From: CAZAYY01 sp964489525
GTDB taxonomy: Bacteria > Chloroflexota > Anaerolineae > Anaerolineales > JABWBV01
Direction of reading: 5' to 3'
NCBI GenBank assembly: GCA_964489525.1
Contig: CAZAYY010000004.1
Coordinates: 192,049 to 256,048 of the forward strand
DNA length: 64,000 nucleotides
The notes beneath the pieces were generated by a model. The model saw only the letters and a list, made by a program, of their open reading frames with translations. It searched no databases and was not told where the DNA came from. The position numbers and the translations under genes were made by a program. Numbering within the stretch: position 1 is the stretch's first letter; the number at the start of each line of letters is the position of its first letter. Positions 18,901 through 30,900 of the stretch are shown here, in pieces.

Positions 18901-21900
18901 ACCAGGCGCCAGCCTGGAATACCAGGCTACTGTGAAAAACGAATTAAATAACCGGCAAGCCCAGGGTTTGCTGGACACAGAAATTCAGGGTGGGCCGGTT
19001 AACACCGAAACCCCGATCACCTTTGTTTTACAACCCCAGGATGAATCCACATTAAAAGGAGTTTTGACAACAAGCCCTGCCCTGGCATCGGGTGCTTATT
19101 CGTTGATCCAGCAGGCCAGCACCTTGATTTCAGATTGGCGCGCACAATCTGGTTTTGCGGAAATGTGGCTGCAGTTGGAGGAATCCAATGTTGCTACCTT
19201 CAGTGATAAATCTGGAACCGTTCCAGCAAACGTGGCGACCTGTACTGCTTGCCCAGAAGGTGGTCGGCCTGGCCAGGTTGGAAACGCAGCGCGGTTTAAC
19301 GGCACCCACAAGTTGATCGCGAATTCGGTATTGGATAATTTAAATTCGGTTGGTGCTTTTTCTGTTGGCGGTTGGGTTTATCCTGAGGCTTTGGTCAACG
19401 GCCAGATTTTCGCATTCCACGGGTCTTCAGCTAGCTTCCTGAACATGCTGGCTTATACAAACGCCGGAAAATTTGCTTATTACGAAAACAATGGCTATGG
19501 CTACAAACCCAGCCAACGAACCTTTGCGATCAATCAATGGCATTATGTTATGTTGGTAATTGACGAGGCAAAACAAGGCAAGCTCTACGTGAATGGGTTG
19601 CTGGAACTAAGTTTTACTGCCGTGAATCACCCAGCGCCCAATGGCAGGCTGTTTATTGGCCAGGATTTCACCGGGAAAATGGACGAGCTGCGTGTATACA
19701 ATCGCTCCTTGAGCCTGGATGATATCCTGAAGCTCGCCAACCAACCCACCCTGAAAGTGGATTTGAGTAAAAATGAAACCCTTCTTACCGCCAGGTTCTT
19801 CAGGGATCTTTCTCCTCAGCAAAATCACACAGCCTGCATTGTGGCGGACGCCACCTGCCCCGCGGGCAATTTTGAAGGTGGGCAATATGTCACCTATGGC
19901 GGTAATGCTTCAACCGCAATGGACAGCGGGTTATTTACGATTTCAGCGTGGATTTTTCCGACATCATCGGGCGATTCCGCGAAAGACGGTCACCGGCAAG
20001 GCATCATTGGCTTTAATAGCGGAGAAGCCTTACTCGGATTCCCAACTTTACAGCGGCTTGACAACAGAATTGTTTTCGGGTTTTCTACAAGCAATCCAGC
20101 CCGTTGGGTAGAAAAGATCAGCGGCGATGTTTTAACCCAAAATACCTGGAACCATGTTGTTGCAACTTATAATGGAAATCAATATAAACTGTATGTCAAT
20201 GGCATTCTGAAGGTGGATTATTCATTCGGCAACGTAAATCCATACCACTTTTTAGGGATAAAGTTTTTTCAAATTGGCCGGAGTTCTTCCACGGGATATG
20301 TTTATTTAAATAAAATCGTGGTGAATGATGAAGGTGATGGCGCAGGGGATGCGGAATACGACCTTTGGTTTGATGGGGAACAAATTGGCAACTATAACGA
20401 CGTGGATGAAGATGACACACTTACCCTGAATAAATCTTATTCGTTTGTTGAAAAAGCCAGTTTGGAACTTTGGGAAGATGATGATGGCGGCGACGACCTT
20501 GAATTTTCAAAGAGTTTTAATACCAATGAACCAAGCTGGGCTGTTGGGGTTAAAAGTTTTTGGTATAGCAATGACAGCAATGGCGATTTTTACTTTGGGT
20601 CTCCTACCCAGCCAGGCTATAAGACCCACAGCATCCCATTCTACGGCAAAATGGGCTTGGTTGAACTATACCAACAGCCACTTACATTGGTTGAGGTTTT
20701 AGAAATTTATAACAGTGGGGTTCAGTCTGCCTCCTTGATCTTTGATGAACCACCTGGGGCGACCCGTTTTGCAAGTGCGGTTGATCTGGTTGATGAAAAA
20801 TCCTGCGCAAGCGCTGCAACCTGTCCTACCTCTGGTGTGACAGGTCGAACAAACCAGGCAGTTTTCTTTGATGGCACCAATGACTATCTCGCAATTGGCA
20901 ATGCCGGCCCACTAAAACTAACCGAAAACGCATTCACGATTGCTGTGTGGGTAAAGGGGAGCAGCCTCGAAAATGAAACCCGAACGATCCTGGGAACTGA
21001 CAATGGACCGGGGCTGCAGGTGGGCGTAGCCAACAACCGGCCATTTCTGAATTATCGTAACCAACAATTGACAGCCAACAATGTGTTTCTAAGTTCTGAA
21101 ACCTGGTATCACGTGGTGTTTCGTGTGACCTCAATCCCACCTTCACCATGGGATTGGTTTTCGGAAAAATTCAATCTGAGTATTTCTATTAACGGTCAGA
21201 AAGTTGCGACATCAAACCTTACATATTCTTTATTCACCTCCAACCCTCTTGATGGAAATCCTACTGTGACGTTGGGCCGTTATCGCGGAGGTGGCTTTTT
21301 CAAAGGCGTTTTGGATGATATCCAAATTCACCAAAAAGCCTTGAGCGATGCTGAAGTAGTTAATCTTTATCATTTCGCTCCAGTATTTCAGATGCATCTG
21401 GATGAGCCTGCGCAAAGCACCAGCTTCAAAGATGATGCCGGGAGGACCCTGGTGTGCGCAGGCAGTCTATGTCCCAAAGCAGAGGTTAAAGGCCAGGTTC
21501 GCTCTGGGATTGGTTTTGACGGGATTAATGATGGTTTAGCGGTAAGTCTTTTTAACAACGCGACCAACAACTTTGCGGTAACAACCTGGGTAAAATGGGA
21601 CGGTCCAAAGAATAGCCCTCAAAATGTTTTCTACAATGGAACGGTTACCCAAAATGGCTATGGGATCCAATTGTCTCAGACCGGGGAAATCCAGATTTAC
21701 CTGGGTAATCTTGGATCGTTGTCCACGCAGAAAACCCTTTCAACCGTTGGTTGGCAGCATATTGCTCTTGTTCGAGACAGCGGTGTTTGGAAAGTTTATT
21801 TGAATGGGTCCGAAGTTAAGAGCATATCGGGTTTTGTTCCTTACACACCTACGGGAAACTTTTATCTGGGTTACCAGTCAAACCTCTACAACTATCTTTT

Positions 21901-24900
21901 TGGCAGCCTCGATGAAATTGCTTTTTATAACCGGCCCCTTTCCTCTATCGAAATTCGCGATATTTTTAACTACCAGCTTTCTGTAGTTCACGATAAAAAA
22001 GAGGTCGAGGTAATTATTGATGGAAACGCGCCTTTGTCAGCCCTCGAGAATACACCCCTCTACCGTCCAAAACAGGATAAACTTCTGCTAATCACTGCAG
22101 TGGATCCCACAAGCCGCATTGCCCGGGCCCGTATCGCCGTTAATTCCATCAACTGGCAGGATTCGGAGAAGGATGTTGCGGAGTGCATAGATTCAAAGGC
22201 GGCTCTTGCCGATGGTTCTTCGGCTTACTGTTGGACCTTTGACCCGGTGGAAGAAGGAAAATACATCCTCTGGTTAAGTGCCGTGGACGTTGTTGGAAAC
22301 GAGGAAACCCCCCACAGCTATATCACCTACGTGGATGGAACTCCCCCGGTTCTCCAGGACCTAAAAGTGGAATCTCCGGGTGCTCTTCCAGTGCCTTTCG
22401 AAAATGGAAACCTGGTGACGTTACAGCCCGATCCTGCTCAACCGGGGGTCTGGCGGCTTGAACTTAGTGGTGATGTTTACGATCCACCGCTTGCAAACAC
22501 CACTCCTCAGCAGCCAGGGAGCGGTGTGGCTTCGGTGTCCATCAGTATCCTGGATGCCGAAGGCGTTGTTGTCGGTGGTGGCAACCACATGGCCGTTATC
22601 ACGGGGGAATCCTGGGAAAGCACCTATGCATTCTTTGATGATGATCCTACGGGTGTATATACCCTTATCGTCACCGCAGTGGACCAGGTCGGCAATGAAA
22701 CCACGGAATTATCTGCACGGGCAGTTGCATTGACCCTGAATGTCGACACGGCTCCACCCGCAATGACACTCTACGCGTCTGAGATCCCCACCACAACGCT
22801 GACCAGTGCAACGACGATAAATGGGTTCGTGGATGACACCCATCCAGGTTTGATTACACCGGCTGGCGTGGGCAAGGTTGAAATTGGGTTTGCCCCTGTT
22901 GGCGGCTCGACTTTAATCAACGAAAAGCCACTCGCCGGGGAAATCCTGCACCTAAGCCTGGATGACAGTCCTAATCTGGATGGCAGTTTGCATTTCCTGG
23001 ATATTTCGGGTGAAAATCATACGGCTTCATGTGCGGGTTTCGGCTGCCCAAATTTTGGGGGCACAGGTTGGGTTGGCCAGGCCGCCCAATTTAATGGGCA
23101 GCAGTCAATTTCGGCTAACAGTGTTTTGGAAGATCTGAGTCTATCGCCAACGCCAGGTGTGTATTCCAGCCTGTCGTTTGGTGCGTGGGTTTACCCCCAA
23201 GAATCGGCGGGTGAAAACCAGGTAATTATGGCCTTCCAGGCAGACAGCGGTGCTGAGCGGAATGTGCTGTTTTATAATGCTGACCAGACCTTTGGTTTTA
23301 ATTCTGCAGTCCTGGGCACCGCCCAGACTTTAGCCCAGTTTGCTCCGGGTCAGTGGTACCATGTTTTTGCCGTTGTGGAGGTATTGGCTTTATCCAGCCA
23401 GGTAAGCTTATATGTGAATGGCACTGCTGAGTTGGTGTATTCCGCATCCACAGAAACACCTGGCCCTGGCGAACGGTTGAGTATAGGCCAGCGATACGAT
23501 GGCAGCACACAAATGCCCTCAGTAGAAAATGGCTTTGTGGGTATGCTGGACGAAATCCGGGTTTTCAACCGTGTCTTAACCCCCGCAGAAATTCAAACGC
23601 TCCACCTGGGTTCTCGCCCTCTGCTGCAATTGAACTTCGATCAGGACCTTTTGTTGGATGAAACTAAAATTCAAGACAGTTCTGACTGGGGTTTCAATGG
23701 ATTGTTGACTACCTTCGATCCCCCTTCTGGTCCCGAAACGCCCTTCAGCAATCACCGAATCGCTGGACCCGTTGGCAGCGGAGCGCTTTTATTGGATGGT
23801 GTAAACGATTCTGTTGTCATTAACCCGGCCCCTGACATTGCGGAGCGATCGTTTACCGTCGCGTTTTGGGCCAAAAGAGATGAATTAGGCCGATGGGATA
23901 TGGTGTTTGGCCAGGGAACCGGAATTACGAACCAGGGAATTTATGCCACTTTCACCAATGGCAACGCCATGTTGTGCGATTTCTTTGGAAATAGCCTGGT
24001 GACCCCTGCTTATACTGACCTGGAATGGCACCATTGGGCTTGCTCGTATGACCACCAAAGCCATGTTCGGGCAATTTATCGGGATGGTGTGGTGGTTGCA
24101 AGCGATGTTCCCGCGATTGGTTATCAGGGCAGTGGCCCGTTGTATATTGGCACCTGGTTTTATGATAACTTGTGGTTTAAGGGTCAGCTGGATAATTTTT
24201 CCCTGTATCCTCGAGCGCTTTCGGGTCTTGAGGTCGCAGCCTTGGCGGCGAATTACTGGCGCACTGCTGGATCTTCGGGTAACCAGGGCGACATAAATAC
24301 TCCCTGGTCAGTTGGAATCCCGGTTGGACTGGAAGGGTTATACCAACTTGATTTGCGTGCAACTGACTTGCTTGGGAACAACGAGGTAACCCAGAACACC
24401 TATCTTACTGGAATTGATACACTTTCTCCAAGGGCGGAATTAAACCTGGTTACGGGCAGCACGTTGATCACCTATACCTTCCATGTTCAAGATTTTAACC
24501 TGGACGAAAACAGCCTGGTTTTCCCGATGTGCAGCCATGCACCGGTCATCCGTGAGTACTTCAGCAGCCCCTGGTACCGCGCAGCCGCGTCCCAGGAAGC
24601 GTCATTAACCAACAGGCTTTTTGCAATCTCGATAAGCTGCTCTTACCCGGTGGATTATTTAGCAAGCCTGAGCGCTGCCGCTTGTGACAGTGCAGGAAAC
24701 TGTGTTGAATGTACACTTGGGGGTTGCGCGGCTACGCGTAGCAGCGGTGCAGTGCGCCTGGATGATGAGGCTCGTATCTCCTACCAATCTGCATTTTCCC
24801 CAGCCCTCATTCTGACCAGCAGTCAGCATGGGGCGATTGTAACTTCCTCAACGACCCAGGATTACCTTCTTGGCGATTCCCATCCAGGCAGCGCTCCGCA

Positions 24901-27900
24901 GTTAAACGCAGCGCCAAAAGGGGATAAAATCCTGTCAAGACCGGTTACCCCAGCTGTCGATTCTTCCCGGCTTGGTGGAAAAGATTCTTTTGTAGGTTGG
25001 CCCCAGTCCTTATTCGGTCTGGCCAATACCCGGTCTGCTGGCGGCCTGGATTCCAGTTTCAGTGATGACGGCGTGTTTTTAGGGCACCTGCCCATTACGG
25101 ATTTAAAACTTGGGACGGTGGGTCGACAGTCCGACGGAAGCCTGGTTGCAATTGTGGGCGGGCTGGACGATCTTGCCGTTGCAAGGTATACATCTGCCGG
25201 GGTTTTGGATTCTACATTTGGTGTTTCCGGGATGGCTAATCCGGATCTTTCGAATATGCTTGGCGCTCAGGTAAATTTCACCGTTGGAAACGCTATTGCC
25301 ATTCTGGGGGATGACAGCATCCTGGTTGCCGGGTATTCATTCTACGAATTTAACACGCCAAACCAGGCTGATTTTCTGTTGGTGCGTTTTACATCCGATG
25401 GCGACCTGGATGAGAATTTTGGTACTGGAGGGGTTGTTGTCACACCTGTCGGTTCTGCTGATGATCTTGCCAATGATATGGTTGTTCAACCCGACGGTAA
25501 AATCCTCCTGGTTGGCTCTACCGAAACAGGCTTTTGGCTTGATTTCGCCATGGTGCGCTACAACCCGGATGGCTCCCTCGACGAGGACTTTGGCACCAAT
25601 GGTAAGGTGGTTTCTTCGATCGGGAGTGAGGGACGGGACATTACGAATGAACGCGCTTATGCAGTGAGTATGCAGCTTTTTGGGGAGGGAACTAAAATTT
25701 TGATCGGCGGCGTTAGCTGCTGCAAATTTGGGCCTATCGCCCATGGGTATATGGTGCTTGCCCGATACAACCTGAATGGCACCCTGGATGACACATTTGG
25801 GGTAAATGGATTTGTTGAAACCGATTTTGCCGCCGGAAGTTCTGTCGTCCGCGATATGGCAGTGGATAACACGGGCAAGATTTTTGCAGTAGGTCAGTTG
25901 GAATTCTTCAACGCACACCCTAATGGTTCCAGCGACACCATCCTGGTCGTTTATGATGTGGATGGCATTGAGCTTGCCTCGGTTCAAACGCACATCTCCG
26001 TGGGTGATGATCCGACCCGAATAGAGGTGCTTGAAAGCGGCATGGTGATTGTGGGCGGAACCTCCGGGGTTCCTTATGATTATTACGGTTTTGCCCTTGC
26101 GCGGTACACCCCTTATGCTCCTTCTCGTGGGACCATCGCTCTCGACCCATCTTTTGGGGTCAATGGTGTCGTCTTTGATGATTTCTTTTATGGGGCCAAT
26201 GTGGTTGCGGGGGGGATGCTCATCCAACCTGATCAGAAAATTGTGATGACTGGTTGGGCTGAAACAGGAAACATTGAGGTGCCTCTGAATGTGCCAGCGC
26301 TGGCGCGTTTTCTCGGAAGCGAATCATCCCCCACTCCCAGCCCAACGCCTGATCCCAACATAACCCCCAGCGCAACACCCACACAAACGCCCACCCCAAC
26401 CTCGGTGGCTCCGGGCAGCCTGGGCGTTCTTTTGGTGGATAATGATGGAAACGCCCCGGATGTTCTTGCTTCATATACTGGCGCTCTGGCAGATCTCGGT
26501 GTGGATTTTGATGTTTGGAGTAGCACCGGGAATCTTCCCGACACTTCTGTTTTAGAGGGCTATTCCGCCATCATCTGGTTTACTGGTGCCATTTATACGG
26601 CTGATACCGGGCCTAACGCTGCAGCAGAAATCAGTTTGAGTGGGTTTTTGGATAACGGGGGCTGCTTCTTGATTAGCAGCCAGGATTATCATTATAATCG
26701 CGGGAAAACAGATCTGATGACCGGATATCTCGGCGTGGACACCATTGGTGATGACTCTGGCGGCTATACCATTGTGACTGGACTCAACCTGTACGCTGGT
26801 TTAGGGGGGGCAGTTCTGACTTACCCGTTTGCAAATTATTCCGACACCTTTACGCCAAAAGTGGACTCAAACGTCAGGGCTGCCTTCATCGGCGATAACA
26901 GCAATATTGCTGGTGCAGTCGTCGACACAGGCTCCTACCTCACCACCTATGCAGCATTCCCGTTGGAGGCAATGACATTGAATGCGAGAGTAAACACTAT
27001 TGGAGCTTTTCTGAACCGCTGCGCAGAACTTCAGGTAACACAGACTCCAACGCCTACCCCATCTTCAACATCCACTAGCACACCATTGCCAACTGCGACA
27101 GCGACACAGACGCCGTCAGCAACCGCGACCAATACGCCAACACCCACACAGACCCCATCTGCAACCCCAACAAGCACCCCATCGCCCACCGCTGGCCCAG
27201 TGGACATCCTGCTCGTTGATGATGATTTCAACGATATCAATTCCCTCCCCTATTACTTGGCCGCTCTTGATCTATATGGGTATGGATATGACATCTGGGA
27301 TACACAGACCGGAAACTTTCAACCCAGCCCTGCACTGCTGGCGAATTACACCAAAGTGATTTGGTTCACGGGATATGATGGATTCGGCCCGGATTTCAAC
27401 TCAGAAGGAAATTATAAAGCGTGGCTGGATGCTGGCGCCTGTCTCTTCGTGACCAGCCAGCAATATCCGTATTACTGGGCGTTCATTTCAACGCTCCTTC
27501 CCGATTACCTGGGTGTGGAGGGTTTCGTCAACGATGCAGGCGATTACACCAGCATCACCGGCCAAGGGCCGGTTTTTGGCAGCCTGGGGTCACTGGCCCT
27601 ATTTTATCCATTTCTGGATGGTTCAGACACCATAACCAAAACTGCCTCTTCACAAACAGCCTTCATCGGGAATAATGGGAACCTGGCAGGCATCACGAAA
27701 GATACCGGAACCTACCAGACAGCGTATATGGCTTTCCCGCTGGAAGCCCTGAGCCTGCAAGATCGAGCGGAAATTCTTCACGCCTTCCTGTCCTGGTGCA
27801 ATCCTGGGCAACCTGTCCCAACACCAACAAACACACCCACACATACACCAACCCCAACGGCCACGCGTACGCCAACCCCAACCACGACACCCACCAACAC

Positions 27901-30900
27901 TGCAACACCCACCGCCACTCCGACAAACCCGGCAACTGCAACACCCACCATGACCCCTACTCTGGAGGAGAGCGTGTGGATTAATATCAGCCAGGTGCCA
28001 GCAATCACGTTGACAGATATTGAATTGGTCAAAATCCAGGTTAATGGCGAGGCTACTGCTGGACTTAAACAAGTTCGAATGCGAATTGCGGGTGAAACCA
28101 TCCTGGAACAGAACTGGGCGCCTGGGCAAGCGGTTGAGTTTGACCTTGTTCGCTATTGGTCACCCGTGCTGTTGGCAGATGGAACCCATACGATGATTGC
28201 CTCTCTCGAAAACCAGGCTGGCGATGTGGTTACCGATACCGTTCAAATCACTGTCGAAATTCAACCACCGGTCATCAGCCTGGGTAGCAACCTTTTCACC
28301 GGATTGGACAACGAAAATGGCAAATTGACTTTGTACGGGCTGGCAGGAGACCCGATTGGTTTGAAAGCAGTGGAAGTGACTATTGGCAACCCGTTGCGCG
28401 AGACCATTGTTTTGGCTGCTCAGATAAGCGAACCTGTCGAAGGTGAATCTGCCTGGTCGGCGGTTTGGCCGTTGGTTCCGGGGAACTTGCCGGATGGCGA
28501 AACGTATTCAGTAACTGTCAAGGCAACCAACCTCGCAAACCGGGAAACCACCATTGTGGATTCTGTCTTTGTTGACCTGTTATCGCCTGAGGAGGTTGCC
28601 CTCCAAATGTTGGTGAATGGCAGCCCTATTGATCCAGGTGCACAGATTAATGGAGGTGTTCAAGTTGATTTGTCCTGGACCCAAAGCGCGGATTCAAGCG
28701 GAGTGGAAAGCTATACAGCCGGTTGGCGTTTCACAACTGCGGAAGGCAATATCAGCACGGATTTAACCCTTTATGGCCCGGCCGGCCCGCGCTTGCATAC
28801 CATCAATGCCCAAGAAGCCATGAAACAAGAAGCGATTCTTGGAATTACAGACACCTATGGGAATACTCGATGGCAGCAGCTTTCGTCCATTTATTCTGAT
28901 TCGAGACTTACGCCAGACTATATTCTGCTTGATGCGGATCGCAGTAACACTTACCATGAGTGGATGTTCAGTGGATGTACCGATATTGGTGTAGATCGAA
29001 AAATCAACAACCTCGCGCCCGAAGCTGCGGCTTTAGAAGAGGAGCAGCGTTTCTTTATTTCGTGGAACTTGGAAGCCCTCCGGTTGGCCTGGACTGGTGC
29101 AAATTGGTCTGGTGATGGTGACCTTTTCATTTACCTGGGTTCTCGACCGGGAGGCACCAACTCCGCCTATGTTCCGGCCGGGTTTACGGGAGTAGGAACA
29201 ATCTCCCTGTATACGATGGGTGCGGATTATGCCATTCATATCAAAGATTCAAATACTGCATACTTAATAGAGTGGAATTCTACTGCGGGAACCTGGAGCA
29301 ATGCTGTTCAACTAACAAGCCAGCAGTACCAGTACCAAGCGAATTTATATGAAGGGCAAACCGACCTCTACATCCCATTCAGTTTGATTGCGTATGTGCC
29401 AGGCCAACCGTTGGATCTGGTTGCGTATGCCACAGAAGAAGGCCAACTTAATATTTGGGGTGCCATGCCGCCAAATAATCCCCACAACAGTTCGTTGGCG
29501 GTCTCCAATATTTTCTCGACTGCTTATTCGAAAACATTTTACAATCGGTATATCTGGGGCTCGCTCACTTCTGGGGTTTGCCCAAATGGTAAATATCCCG
29601 GGAATGGACTGCGAACCGACCAGGCTCTCTACCTGGATACGGATGTCAGGATAACCATCACAGCGGAACCTCTCGGCAGCGTGTACAGTTTTAATGGGGA
29701 CAACCTGTATGGCCTGGACGATTTTCTGCTAACCCAGGACACTGCCGCACAAGACCCAAGTATCTCATCCCTCATTGATCTTTCCAGTATGGCGTATCCG
29801 GAAGTCGGGCCAGCCCAGGTAATTACATATACAGTCACGTATATTAACGAAGGGACGGATCCTGCGGATGGGGTAATCCTGGCTGTTGAGGCTTTCTTTG
29901 CCCTTCGCAGTAATGCCACGAACCGCTCAGACCCATGGGTGATTCAAATTGGCGATCTTCAGCCAGGTGCTTCTGGAACCCTGACCTTTACAGCTCGGGT
30001 TGACGCAGACGGAAATGGCCAGGCGCAATATGCTTCTTGCCGCCAGCAAAATTCAGAGGAGGCATGCCGAAAGCACCTTGATTGGGCTACCCTTGAAGCC
30101 CTGGTTTTTGACAGCAGCCATCCAGAATCTGGTCTGCCAGTGGATTGGATTTGGGTCAATCACCGAGTGGACAGCCGTGTTCCGGAATTCTTCGGAATTC
30201 AGGTGGGTGAAGCCCTTCTTTCCAGCGGATTGAACTTGTTATCCGGCTATGCCTATGCTGAATCGGATATTTCCCAGATAAACCTTGAAATTCAAAACCC
30301 GGGTCGGGCATCTCAAGTCATCATGTGTCCGGATTCCACGCCCTCTGATGGTTCCTGGGATTGTGAAATCAATTTGACTGGGTTAACCGGTGGAATTGAA
30401 CCTGTGGATGGGAGTATATACCAGATTCGCAGCCAGGCTGTGAATGAACATGGTTTTGCAAGCAACTGGAGCCTTTGGCAGGCATATACTGTGGACAACC
30501 TTGCTCCCACCATTGAACTGACCCAAACCAACCTGATCTCGGATGGCGTTTTGACGAACGACTCTACATATTCCCTGGCGGGATTGATAATGGATAATTT
30601 TGGTGTAAAGGGAGTGGATGTTTGTGTGGATGGGGTCTGCTTAAGCGCAACCCTGGCCTCAGAAAAGATTGCCCCTGTGGCTTATGAAATCGAAGATGTT
30701 CCTGACCACTCAATTCCGATTGAATCGGCGGCATGCCAGGTGAACCCCATCTTGCGCACATTTGAAATTCAAGAGAACTTCATTGTAGCCAGGGTAACGC
30801 TGGGATTCAATGCGGAGCATGCTTTGCGCGATCAACTGGTTTTGGAGCTCACCTCCCCGGCGAACACAACGGTCCGCCTCAGTGCCGATGACCTTTTGCT

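Noticed and set aside
25337..26227. 296-residue frame on the minus strand
   Set aside because: It lies wholly within the delta-60 array of giant 1 on the opposite strand, has no ribosome-binding site and reflects codon bias of the repeats.
27035..27965. Repeated short DNA words that might suggest a CRISPR array or satellite
   Set aside because: The repeats are codon-level Thr/Pro words inside a long coding frame with no unique spacers of constant length.
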